DNA of 8,187 nucleotides from Acidimicrobiaceae bacterium (GCA_003455715.1 DMQJ01000268.1:1-8187); one strand, 5' to 3'; shown: positions 1-7,218, counted from the stretch's first letter. Notes: generated by a model from the letters alone, not told the origin. Translations and numbers: made by a program.

Positions 1-447
1 GCCCCGCCGATGCCGGGCCAGCCGATGCCGGGCCAGTCGATGCCCGTGCAGTCGATGCCCGTGCAGTCGCTGGCCCCATCGCCCAAGCGGCGGCTACCGG
101 TGATGTGGGTCGCGGCCATCGCCGCGCTCGTGCTCGTGGTGGTCGGTGTGGTGGCGTTCTCCGGGGGCGACGACGGCAACGACTCTGGGCTCACGGTGCG
201 CCTCACGGGGCCCACCGAACTCGACATCGGCGAGCAGGGCATCTGGCGCGTGGAGTCGCCCGACGCTGTGTCGGGCACCTGGTCACTCACTGGGCCGGTG
301 CAGCCCGACGCCGATGCGCTCGTGTGGGCGCCGGGCAACTGGTTTCAAGGCACGTGGAACGTGCCCGCCGAGGTGACGCTCACCCTCACGGTGGTCGACG
401 CCGACGGCAACACGGCCAGCGGGTCGATCTCCTTCACCGTTGGCTGA
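1..447 (+). CDS. C-terminal part of a membrane-anchored protein with an extracellular Ig/PKD-like domain (5'-partial)
   Basis: The reading frame is open from the first base, so the protein very probably starts upstream; the ATG at 10 is only the first Met of a Met/Pro/Gln repeat. The visible part has 148 residues. It opens with four pentapeptides (MPGQP, MPGQS, MPVQS, MPVQS), then a short basic stretch (PKRR), one hydrophobic helix of about 20 residues (WVAAIAALVLVVVGVVAF), and an acidic Gly-rich linker (GGDDGNDSG). The remaining ~85 residues look like a beta-sandwich: alternating hydrophobic strands, Trp residues and a final 'TLTVVDADGNTASGSISFTV', as in PKD or bacterial Ig-like folds. Basic residues before the helix suggest a cytoplasmic N-terminal side and an external C-terminus. 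What lies upstream is unknown; such tails occur on actinobacterial Ser/Thr kinases and on FHA or other anchored proteins, but nothing here decides it. It ends 36 bp from the convergent gene on the other strand. Confidence 0.75.
   Translation, partial: APPMPGQPMPGQSMPVQSMPVQSLAPSPKRRLPVMWVAAIAALVLVVVGVVAFSGGDDGNDSGLTVRLTGPTELDIGEQGIWRVESPDAVSGTWSLTGPVQPDADALVWAPGNWFQGTWNVPAEVTLTLTVVDADGNTASGSISFTVG
10..69 (+). repeat. Four tandem 15-bp repeats coding a Met-Pro-x-Gln-x pentapeptide
   Basis: Four head-to-tail 15-bp units start at 10, 25, 40 and 55, each beginning atgcc and coding MP(G/V)Q(S/P). Units 3 and 4 are identical in DNA sequence. They form a low-complexity, flexible linker just before the transmembrane helix. 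The array may extend upstream of the window. In-frame units of this kind can change copy number by slippage without breaking the gene. Confidence 0.85.
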
Positions 448-483
448 CCCAGCGACGGCACACGCCAGGCCAGCCTGCCCGGC

Positions 484-2967
484 TCAGCTGCGGTCGTAGA
501 GGTAGATGTCGCGCTGGTTGTTGGTGTCGGTAGGCGCCAACGCGGCGTCGGCCATGAACACCACTCGGTCGCCGTCGTCGCTCACCGTGGGGTACGCGGC
601 GAAGGCGCCGCTGGGCACACCCTGGCTCGACACCGACAGATGGATGGTCTCGCCCGTTGCGACATCGTGCAGGAAGATGTCGGAGTTGCCGCCCGTGGGT
701 GGCGACGTGAGGTTGGTGGCATACGACTCGAACACCACCACCGACCCGTCGCCGGAAAGGTGCGAGTAGTAGGCGCCGTTGTTGGCTTCGGTGTTGCCAA
801 TGCCGCGGCTGATGTACGTGGTGGTGCCGGCGGTGATGTCGCGGAGGAAGATGCCACCGTCGTCGTTGTTCTTCAGCGCGCTGAGGTTCGATGCGTAACT
901 GGTGAACACCACCTTGGTGCCGTCGTCGGAGATGCGGGCGAGCTGACTGCCATCGTTGGCGGGAACTTCGCCATCGGTGAGGCTCACGCGGATGATCTCC
1001 TGCGTGGCTACTTCGTAGCGGAAGATGTCGGCGATGTTGTTGCCGTCGTCGGCCACCAGGTTGCTGGCGTACGACTCGAACACCACGAACTGCCCGTTGC
1101 CGGAGATGCGCGGGAAACTCGAACGATCGTTGCCCACAGGGTCGCCGGGCAGGTGGAAGGCGCGACTGATGATGGTGGTCGTCCCGGTTTGGCGGTCGTG
1201 CAGCGCGATGTCTTCAGCGGTGTTGGTGTCGTCACCGGCGAAGTTGCTCGCGTCGGTGGAGAACACGACGAAGCGACCGTCGTCGCTGATCGACGTGTAG
1301 TACGAACCGTCGTTGCCTTCGTCGTCGTTCGACGCGACGCTCACTCGCTCGGTGGTGCCACTCTGTCGGTCGCGTACGAACACGTCCCAGGTGTCGTTGG
1401 TGTCGTCGTCGACAAGGGTGGTCGCCAGACCGTAGAAGGCGACGAACCGGCCGTCGGGGGTGATCTCACCGGTGTAGCTCACGTTGTCGCCGAGGTCTTC
1501 GTCGCTGGAGACGCTGACGAGTTCCGTGGTGCCGTTCACCAAGTCGCGCACGTACACGTCGTTGTAGGAGTTGATGTCGGCGTCGACAAGCGACCCGTTG
1601 CTGTAGAAGCTCACGAAGTTCCCGTTGCCCGAGATCTCCGGTTGGAACGAACCGCCGTTCGAGAGTTCGTCGTCGTCGGTGAGGCTCACCACCGACACTT
1701 CTGCACTGCGCGGGAACCAGCCGAGCACGTCGACGGCGAGGTGGGTGGTGCCGGCGTTGTTGTAGATGCTGATATGGCCGTTGGTGCCGAGGGGCACGAT
1801 GACCATGTTGGGCAGGGTGCGGGCGGCGGCGAGGTTGAGGTTGCTGGCGGTGGGTCGGGTTTGGCCGGTGGGGTAGACGGTGATGTAGCTGGTGGCGGTG
1901 GGGTTGATGGCGGTGACGTTGAGGGCGACGGCGCCGGCGTCGTCGGGCACGCCACCGCGGCCGGCGATGTCGAGTTCGAGGGTGGCTGCTGCGCCGAGCA
2001 CCCCGCCGCCTTCGGCGAGGTCGTCGATGGTGGAGTTGGGCTCGCCACGAGTCTCCAACAGTCGCGCCGGGGTGAGGCCCTGGAAAGCGCTCGGCGACTC
2101 GGGGATCCAGCCGAGCACGTCGACGGCGAGGTGGGTGGTGCCGGCGTTGTTGTAGATGTCGATGTGGCCGTTGGTGCCGAGGGGCACGATGACCATGTTG
2201 GGCAGGGTGCGGCCCGCGGCGAGGTTGAGGTTGCTGGCGGTGGGTCGGGTTTGGCCGGTGGGGTAGACGGTGATGTAGCTGGTGGCGGAGGGGTTGATGG
2301 CGGTGACGTTGAGCACCACCGCGGCGGCGTTCTCATCGACCCCTCCGCGGCCGGCGATGTCGAGTTCGAGGGTGGCTGCTGCGCCGAGCACCCCACCGCC
2401 TTCGAAGAGGTCGTCGATGGTGGAGTTGGGCTCGCCACGAGTCTCCAACAGTCGCGCCGGGGTGAGGCCCTGGAACGCACTCCCTGCGGGGAACCAGCCG
2501 AGCACGTCGACGGCGAGGTGGGTGGTGCCGGCGTTGTTGTAGATGTCGATGTGGCCGTCGGTGCCGAGGGGCACGATGACCATGTTGGGGACGGTGCGGC
2601 CCGCGGCGAGGTTGAGGTTGCTGGCGGTGGGACGTGTTTGGCCGGTGGGGTAGACGGTGATGTAGCTGGTAGCGGAAGGGTTGATAGCGGTGACGTTCAA
2701 CGCCACCGCCCCGGCATCGTTGGGCACGCCACCGCGGCCGGCGATGTCGAGTTCGAGGGTGGCTGCTGCGCCGAGCACCCCGCCGCCTTCGAAGAGGTCG
2801 TCGATGGTGGAGTTGGGTTCGCCACGCGTTTCGAGCAGCCGTGCAGGGGTGAGCCCATGGAAGATCGCCGACGGCGGTGGCGCATCGGCAACTGCCGATG
2901 ACACACCGACGGGCAGGGTGGTGGCCACCATCGCGACACTGAACAGAACTGCGAACCGACGACGCAT
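484..2967 (-). CDS. Secreted protein: three tandem 'ARLLETR' modules plus a seven-blade PD40/TolB-like propeller
   Basis: This 827-residue protein is probably exported. Residues 1-29 form a signal peptide: MRRR, a hydrophobic core and an A-x-A type site (VADA, cleavage likely after residue 29). Residues 36-160, 165-289 and 295-419 are three near-identical modules, each starting F(H/Q)GLTPARLLETR, passing LNVTAINP, SYITVYPTGQTRPTASNLNL and HIDIYNNAGTTHLAVDVLGW. This pattern recurs in secreted actinobacterial proteins, with unknown function. Residues ~423-827 hold seven repeats of the type (S/T)xDGxxVxFxS...DIFxxD..TG.T..VS, the signature of TolB/PD40 beta-propellers; Asp/Asn-rich loops such as DDDTNDTWD could bind calcium. 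No catalytic motif is visible; adhesion or ligand binding is an inference. The start at 2967 is chosen because it gives the signal peptide and has a GGGAG ribosome site; the frame continues upstream to 4044 only as an antisense extension over the peptidase gene. Confidence 0.88.
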   Translation of the reverse strand: MRRRFAVLFSVAMVATTLPVGVSSAVADAPPPSAIFHGLTPARLLETRGEPNSTIDDLFEGGGVLGAAATLELDIAGRGGVPNDAGAVALNVTAINPSATSYITVYPTGQTRPTASNLNLAAGRTVPNMVIVPLGTDGHIDIYNNAGTTHLAVDVLGWFPAGSAFQGLTPARLLETRGEPNSTIDDLFEGGGVLGAAATLELDIAGRGGVDENAAAVVLNVTAINPSATSYITVYPTGQTRPTASNLNLAAGRTLPNMVIVPLGTNGHIDIYNNAGTTHLAVDVLGWIPESPSAFQGLTPARLLETRGEPNSTIDDLAEGGGVLGAAATLELDIAGRGGVPDDAGAVALNVTAINPTATSYITVYPTGQTRPTASNLNLAAARTLPNMVIVPLGTNGHISIYNNAGTTHLAVDVLGWFPRSAEVSVVSLTDDDELSNGGSFQPEISGNGNFVSFYSNGSLVDADINSYNDVYVRDLVNGTTELVSVSSDEDLGDNVSYTGEITPDGRFVAFYGLATTLVDDDTNDTWDVFVRDRQSGTTERVSVASNDDEGNDGSYYTSISDDGRFVVFSTDASNFAGDDTNTAEDIALHDRQTGTTTIISRAFHLPGDPVGNDRSSFPRISGNGQFVVFESYASNLVADDGNNIADIFRYEVATQEIIRVSLTDGEVPANDGSQLARISDDGTKVVFTSYASNLSALKNNDDGGIFLRDITAGTTTYISRGIGNTEANNGAYYSHLSGDGSVVVFESYATNLTSPPTGGNSDIFLHDVATGETIHLSVSSQGVPSGAFAAYPTVSDDGDRVVFMADAALAPTDTNNQRDIYLYDRS
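1717..2085 (-). repeat. ARLLETR module copy 3 (residues ~295-417)
   Basis: Last copy, directly before the propeller. It shares the exact DNA of the ARLLETR segment with copy 2, but differs from copies 1 and 2 at the HISIYNN segment (Ser for Asp), the NLAAART segment (Ala for Gly) and the DDLAEGG segment (Ala for Phe). Conservation at silent sites suggests recent duplication or conversion between copies. Confidence 0.9.
2107..2475 (-). repeat. ARLLETR module copy 2 (residues ~165-287)
   Basis: Middle copy, 387 bp from copy 1 and 390 bp from copy 3. The first 52 bases on the + strand side are identical in all three copies. It differs from both neighbours in one short block near 2312-2343, coding VDENAAAVVLNVT where the others have VP(N/D)DAGAVALNVT. 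Short linkers (PAGSA and PESPSA types) separate the copies. Confidence 0.9.
2494..2862 (-). repeat. ARLLETR module copy 1 (residues ~36-158)
   Basis: First copy in protein order of a module of about 125 residues. The downstream boundary is the GWF tryptophan codon at 2494-2496. It is in register with copy 2 at a spacing of 387 bp. It carries more silent differences than copies 2 and 3 around the ARLLETR segment and the TGQTRP segment, which makes it the most diverged of the three. Confidence 0.9.
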
Positions 2968-2976
2968 ACGACTGGT

Positions 2977-2981
2977 CTCCC
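2977..2981 (-). promoter_or_regulatory. Ribosome binding site GGGAG for the secreted repeat protein
   Basis: On the minus strand GGGAG lies 9 bases before the ATG at 2967. It supports that start over any upstream start in the long open frame and agrees with the signal peptide that follows. Confidence 0.6.
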
Positions 2982-3019
2982 GAACCTTGAGCAAGAACCT
3001 CGCACGGTAGCAGCAGGGC

Positions 3020-3054
3020 GTCACGCACGTGGGGTGGTGCGCGGGTGACATGAT
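3020..3054. promoter_or_regulatory. Divergent intergenic region with an imperfect dyad and a -10-like element before the M20 gene
   Basis: The 93-bp gap (2968-3060) separates two divergent starts. GTCAC at 3020-3024 pairs with GTGAC at 3045-3049, and GCAC at 3025-3028 can pair with GTGC at 3037-3040, leaving a 4-base bulge. CATGAT at 3049-3054 resembles an actinobacterial -10 box and ends 6 bases before the ATG at 3061. With no clear Shine-Dalgarno there, leaderless transcription is possible. No good -35 box was seen. Both readings are tentative. Confidence 0.25.
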
Positions 3055-3060
3055 GCGGGC

Positions 3061-4413
3061 ATGGCCACCGCAGGAACCATTGCCCCCAACCGCTCCACCG
3101 AGTTGCTGCAGCAGATGATCCGCCTGGGTTGTGTCAACACCGGCCACGCCGACTCCGGGTTCGAGACGCGTGCCGCCGACTTGGTGCGGCCGCTCGTGGA
3201 ACTGCCCGGTGTGGAGGTGGAGCAATTCGGCCCCACCCCCGAACGACAGTCGCTCATCGCCCGGTTGCCTGGCACCGACCCTACGGCTCCCACCCTGTTG
3301 CTGCTGGGCCACACCGACGTGGTGCCGGTGGATCCTGCCGACTGGCGGCACGACCCATTCGGCGGTGAACTCATCGACGGGTGGGTGTGGGGGCGCGGTG
3401 CCATCGACATGCTGTGCGTCACCGCGTCGATGGCGGTCGCGTTCGCCGATCTCGCACGGCGTGATCACGCCCTGCCGGGCTCGGTGGTGTTTGCCGCGGT
3501 GGCCGACGAGGAGGCCGGGGGCGAGTTGGGCGCCGACTGGTTGTTGCGCAACCATCGCGACGCAGTGATGGCCGACTACGTGCTCACTGAGTGCGGCGGA
3601 ACCCCGCTGCACACTCCGAGCGGCATGAAGCTGCCGGTGCTGGTGGCCGAGAAGGGCGCGGCGTGGTGCACGCTCACCGTGCACGGCACGGCGGGCCACG
3701 GTTCTACCCCCATCATCGGCGACAACGCGCTGGTGAAGGCCGCCGAGGTGGTGCGGCGGCTGGCCACCTATCGACCGCTCGGTGTCATCCACGACACGTG
3801 GCGCGCGTACGTGGCGGCGATGGGCTTCGAAGCCGAACTGGAGGCCATCCTGCTCGATCCGGCGGCCATTGCCGACTGGGCGGCGCATCATCACGATCGC
3901 GGGTTCGCCGCCGACTGCCACGCGTGCACCCACCTCACCCTGTCGCCCAACGTGTTGCGGGCCGACGGCAAGACCAACACCATTCCCGGCCGGGTGGAGC
4001 TTGAGGTCGACATTCGCACGCTGCCAGGGCAGACCCAGGGGCATGTGCGCGAGATCCTGCTCGACCTGTTGGGCGATCTGGCCAGCAGTGTGGAGATCGA
4101 GTTCATGGCCGACGCGTGGGAGGCCACCGCGTCGCCGGTGGCGTCACCGCTGTGGCATGCCGTCGAGCGTGCGTCGGCCAGGGTGTACCCCGACGCACGT
4201 TGCGTGCCGGCCATCACACCTGGAGGCACCGACGCGCGGTTCTACCGACGCGAGGGTGCCACCTCGTACGGCTACGGCCTGTTCTCCCGCGAGCTCACGT
4301 TCGACGACTACGTGGCCATGTTCCATGCGGCCAACGAGCGTGTCGACGTCCACTCGATGGCGCTCATGGAGACGCTCTGGAGCGACATCGCCGTCGATCT
4401 GCTCGGCGGCTGA
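3061..4413 (+). CDS. M20-family zinc metallopeptidase / amidohydrolase
   Basis: This 450-residue protein has the full M20 layout, so it probably hydrolyses a peptide or N-acyl amino acid bond in the cytoplasm using two metal ions. Visible motifs: GHTDVVP (metal ligand His84, Asp86), GRGAIDM (bridging Asp116), ADEEAGG (general base Glu150 and metal ligand Glu151), LTECGG (Glu177), the lid/dimerisation domain from about 195 including GTAGHGSTP (His213), NTIPGRVELEVDIRTLPG, and a late TPGGTDARF followed by His422 as the last metal ligand. The length is normal and no key residue is missing. One oddity is DMLC after GRGAI where the family usually has DMKG or similar. Substrate cannot be told; dipeptidase, deacetylase and succinyl-diaminopimelate desuccinylase-like enzymes share this fold. 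There is no signal peptide. Other ATGs just upstream (3050, 3053) are out of frame, which fixes the start at 3061. The cyclase-like gene follows after 3 bases, so the two are probably co-transcribed. Confidence 0.93.
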   Translation: MATAGTIAPNRSTELLQQMIRLGCVNTGHADSGFETRAADLVRPLVELPGVEVEQFGPTPERQSLIARLPGTDPTAPTLLLLGHTDVVPVDPADWRHDPFGGELIDGWVWGRGAIDMLCVTASMAVAFADLARRDHALPGSVVFAAVADEEAGGELGADWLLRNHRDAVMADYVLTECGGTPLHTPSGMKLPVLVAEKGAAWCTLTVHGTAGHGSTPIIGDNALVKAAEVVRRLATYRPLGVIHDTWRAYVAAMGFEAELEAILLDPAAIADWAAHHHDRGFAADCHACTHLTLSPNVLRADGKTNTIPGRVELEVDIRTLPGQTQGHVREILLDLLGDLASSVEIEFMADAWEATASPVASPLWHAVERASARVYPDARCVPAITPGGTDARFYRREGATSYGYGLFSRELTFDDYVAMFHAANERVDVHSMALMETLWSDIAVDLLGG

Positions 4414-4416
4414 GCG

Positions 4417-4884
4417 ATGGCCATCGCCGACGGCGAACTGGTGGCCGTGATGGTGCTCGACACGGTGGGTTCCACGGCCCGTCGTGCCCAACTGGGCGAG
4501 GTGGCCGCGAACCAACTCGACCTTGCCGAACGGGCCGCGCTGCGGACGCGCATCGCCGACGTCGGTGGTGAGGTGGTGGCCGAGACGGGCGACGGTGCGG
4601 TGGCGTTGTTCCCGTCGGCCTCAGCCGCCCTCGAGGTGGGCCTCAGCTTGCGAGGTCCGCAGTACCGAATCGGCGTGGCGGTCGGTGAAGTCGTGCACGT
4701 CGAGGACGGTGTGTGGTCGGGGTCGGCGATGCAAGAGGCCGCAATGCTCGAACGTGCCTGCCCGGTCGGCGAGGTAGTGGCGTCGCCGTTGGCGGCACAG
4801 TTGGCGACGTCGGTGCACGTGAGCATCGAGCCGCTCGACTCGGCGCCGGCTTCGGCCGTGGTGGTGCGCCCGTCAGCGCTGTAG
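4417..4884 (+). CDS. Small stand-alone class III nucleotide cyclase-like domain protein
   Basis: The 155-residue protein is essentially one cyclase homology domain. VAVMVLDTVGST (residues 9-20) matches the first metal-binding motif with Asp15, and ETGDGAVALFPSASAAL (56-72) matches the GDG motif with Asp59; their spacing of 44 residues is normal for the family. RIGVAVGEV (84-92) and GSAMQEAAMLERACPVGEVVAS (split as GSAMQEAAML, 102-111, then a GEVVAS strand) match the second half. By eye alignment, the purine-selecting Lys is Ala55, the catalytic Asn is Gln106 and the transition-state Arg is Met110, so a homodimer is unlikely to be a good cyclase. It could be a pseudo-enzyme, a regulatory binding domain or one half of a heterodimer. 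The start lies 3 bases after the peptidase stop (TGA gcg ATG), suggesting translational coupling. Its 3' end overlaps the convergent oxidoreductase gene by 12 bp. Confidence 0.85.
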   Translation: MAIADGELVAVMVLDTVGSTARRAQLGEVAANQLDLAERAALRTRIADVGGEVVAETGDGAVALFPSASAALEVGLSLRGPQYRIGVAVGEVVHVEDGVWSGSAMQEAAMLERACPVGEVVASPLAAQLATSVHVSIEPLDSAPASAVVVRPSAL

Positions 4885-7194
4885 GCGATCGATCATCGGG
4901 CCCTTGTCGTTCACGGGAGCCTTGTCGCCGTGCAACATCGTGTAGCCGTAGACCTGGTCGATGGTGGGGTAGCCGGTGATTGCGTACGCCGCCAGCTTGC
5001 CGCTCATCACCGCCCCCTCGAACGAGCCGATGTTGATGCCCGTGTACACCCAGTCGCCGGCGACGGCCAGGTTGGGGCCGATGTCCCACGGCTTCGGTCG
5101 CACCGCCGCAGTGCCCTTGGGTGCCAGCACGTACAACTCGCTCGGGTCGATGTTGAGGCGAACGAACTGCGACCACAGCCGCTGCTCGCCGCGATGGTCG
5201 TCGTCTTCGTGCCAGAGCGCGTCGAAGTCAAAGCTCAACGAGTTGGTGGGCCTGCTGCGCTGTGCCTTGGTGAGGGTGATTCCGGCGGTGCGCATCCACT
5301 GGCCGGTGATGGCCGCGGCTCGCATCCAGGCCTGCTGCGGGTAGTTGGGGTTCTGCCAGGTGGCGGCCTTCAGGTGGAGCTCCTGCACCGGGCCGCAGGC
5401 CTGGATCATGCTGCGGGGGCCACCGTCGGGCCAGTACTCCCACTCCATGGTGTCGGAGTAGTCGACCAAACCGTTCAACGGGTCGGGCAGTGTGACCGTG
5501 GTGAAGCGATTCACCGCCTGAGGCCCCGACGTTGCCTTCTCGGCCTTCGGTGTGCCCAGCCCCATTTCCTCGGGCGAGGAAGCGAACCACAGGTGCACCT
5601 GCAGCGTCTGCACCGTGTCGAGTTCGTCGACGGCGGTACGCATCACTGGGTGCTCGGCGAACGTGGGTGCGAAGTGGGCGACGGCGGGAGGCGGGATGGC
5701 GATGACCGCGATGTCGAAGTCGGTGCCGCGGCGCAGCGTGACGGTGTCGTCGGGCTGCCACGGGCACCACGCCGACTCGAGACCACAGGTCATGCCGCCG
5801 ATCTGGTCGGGGTGGGCGTCGTCGACGGCGTGCATCGTGGCGTTCGGCTGTGGCGCCGATCCGCGGATGACATCGCGAATGTGATCGCCGTCGACGAGCT
5901 GGTCCCACAGCGGCTCGTCGGGCCATACGTCACCAAAGCCTGCCTGCGCCGGCCTCATCGGTCGGTACGGCGCGTTGATGACGCGCGCTTGCCGCTGGAA
6001 GTGCAACTCCTCGACGGTCTCGCCGTCGGCGGCGAAGGTGACACCGATGAGCTTGTGGAAGAACTCCACGTTCACGTTGCGGGCGAGCAGCGCCTCGTAC
6101 AGCGGCTTGATGACGGTCTCGCCGGTGCCGACGCGGAAGAAGTAGAAGTGGTTGCGGCGGAAGAACGAGTTGCGCAGTTCCCACAGCAGGAACGTCGCCG
6201 CGCTCATCGTGGGCAGGCGGCTGCCGTCGCCGTCGGGCAGCGAGAAACACACGTACGGAGCGTTGTGCGGAATGGAGCTCTGCATCGTCATTTCGTGCAG
6301 GCCGTGCTTGGTGAGCCAGTCGGTGTAGTTCATCGCGTCGATGGCATCGAGGTCGGCGGCGTGTGTGCCGTCGGTCTTCAACAGGCCGTCGGCGATGAGG
6401 CCGCGCGTGACGGTGGCGTAGTAGTCGATGACGTTGAATGCCAGCCGCACCGTGTCCCACTTGTCGGTGGGCTTCAACGCGTGGTCGGTGAGCCACTTCA
6501 CCACCGCAGTGAACGCGTCGAGCATGTGGTGGTGTCGGCCTTCGCGAGCGTGCTCGAGCGCGACGCGCAACTCCTTCACCAGCTTGCGCTCCACCCACTG
6601 CGGCCCGCTGAGCAGCCACTTCATCCACGGGTGGGTGTGCTCGGCGGTGGTGATGATCGCTTCGACCAGGCTCATCGACCACTCGGCGATCGACGTGAGC
6701 AGCTCCGCTTCGGTGGGGGTGTGCGGGTTCTCCCACGGGTGGTCGCCGGTGCCCACGGGCAGCACCAACTGACGGGTCGACTGCCTGCCCTTGTAGTAGT
6801 TGGTGATGGTGATGGTGTCGCTGGGGATGAGCGCCTCCTCGATGCTGCGAGGCAACCGCTGGCCGAGCGGTCGACGATCGGCAGCCTGGGCATCGGCATG
6901 TGCGTCGGCGAGCGCTCGGTAAGCGCTGTCGAGCATCGAGGTGCTGTTCCAGTAGAAGCCGGTGAATGCGTGGATGCCGTGCTCGAGGATGCGGTCGTGC
7001 TTCGGGTCGCGGCCCGTTGCCCCCTTGCCGCCGAGCCGCCAGCCGATCTGGTAGATCGACACGTCGACCTCGGCGTGCCGTGGGTTGAGGGTGGGGTCGG
7101 TGAGGTGGAACGCGGTGGACAGGCCGCTAGGCCCACCCCCAACGATCACCACCTTCGTCCGCGTGCCCGTGCCATCGGTAGTGGTGGTGTTCAT
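4873..7194 (-). CDS. FAD-dependent oxidoreductase, phytoene desaturase / amine oxidase superfamily
   Basis: The 773-residue protein starts with a dinucleotide-binding fold: KVVIVGGGPSGLSTAFHL with GGGPSG at 19-24, then QIGWRLGGKGATGR (49-62), the usual FAD-contacting GG(K/R) segment, and HGIHAFTGFYWN (72-83). VGTGETVIKPLYEAL (from 355) corresponds to the 'GGxxxLxxAL' region of carotene desaturase-like enzymes, and the C-terminus has LAVAGDWVYTGINIGSFEGAVMSG (GDW at 713-715), the second FAD-binding motif, with a Glu-Gly-Ala typical of the superfamily. Residues ~85-350 form a long, mostly helical, Trp- and His-rich insertion, larger than in common desaturases, which probably shapes the substrate site. 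The substrate is unknown; carotenoid, sterol, squalene-like and other lipid roles are all possible. No signal peptide is seen. A GGGAG ribosome site 6 bases before the ATG fixes the start. It is divergent from the cyclase-AAA gene and convergent with the small cyclase-like gene. Confidence 0.9.
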   Translation of the reverse strand: MNTTTTDGTGTRTKVVIVGGGPSGLSTAFHLTDPTLNPRHAEVDVSIYQIGWRLGGKGATGRDPKHDRILEHGIHAFTGFYWNSTSMLDSAYRALADAHADAQAADRRPLGQRLPRSIEEALIPSDTITITNYYKGRQSTRQLVLPVGTGDHPWENPHTPTEAELLTSIAEWSMSLVEAIITTAEHTHPWMKWLLSGPQWVERKLVKELRVALEHAREGRHHHMLDAFTAVVKWLTDHALKPTDKWDTVRLAFNVIDYYATVTRGLIADGLLKTDGTHAADLDAIDAMNYTDWLTKHGLHEMTMQSSIPHNAPYVCFSLPDGDGSRLPTMSAATFLLWELRNSFFRRNHFYFFRVGTGETVIKPLYEALLARNVNVEFFHKLIGVTFAADGETVEELHFQRQARVINAPYRPMRPAQAGFGDVWPDEPLWDQLVDGDHIRDVIRGSAPQPNATMHAVDDAHPDQIGGMTCGLESAWCPWQPDDTVTLRRGTDFDIAVIAIPPPAVAHFAPTFAEHPVMRTAVDELDTVQTLQVHLWFASSPEEMGLGTPKAEKATSGPQAVNRFTTVTLPDPLNGLVDYSDTMEWEYWPDGGPRSMIQACGPVQELHLKAATWQNPNYPQQAWMRAAAITGQWMRTAGITLTKAQRSRPTNSLSFDFDALWHEDDDHRGEQRLWSQFVRLNIDPSELYVLAPKGTAAVRPKPWDIGPNLAVAGDWVYTGINIGSFEGAVMSGKLAAYAITGYPTIDQVYGYTMLHGDKAPVNDKGPMIDRLQR

Positions 7195-7200
7195 GTGCTG

Positions 7201-7205
7201 CTCCC
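7201..7205 (-). promoter_or_regulatory. Ribosome binding site GGGAG for the FAD oxidoreductase
   Basis: On the minus strand GGGAG is followed by six bases (CAGCAC) and then the ATG at 7194. This is good spacing and supports the chosen start. Confidence 0.75.
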
Positions 7206-7218
7206 GTCGTGTGCGCGA

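Noticed and set aside
448..483. Possible terminator hairpin between the first two convergent genes
   Set aside because: Only a CAGG-CCAG-CCTG stem of four base pairs is visible, with no T-run; too weak to call.
1717..2862. Repeat array considered as CRISPR or mobile-element repeats
   Set aside because: The period of 387-390 bp is an exact multiple of three, lies within one open frame and encodes a conserved protein module.
640..2901. Open frame of 753 residues on the + strand opposite the secreted repeat protein
   Set aside because: Its Val/Gly/Asp-rich sequence is the mirror of the module repeats; long antisense frames are expected from strong GC third-position bias.
3026..3031. CACGTG palindrome in the divergent gap
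   Set aside because: A six-base palindrome is expected by chance in GC-rich DNA and has no supporting context.
2968..4044. Upstream 359-residue extension of the secreted protein frame on the minus strand
   Set aside because: It is antisense to the well-supported M20 peptidase gene, is His/Arg-rich with no domain sense, and the ATG at 2967 has a ribosome site and a signal peptide.
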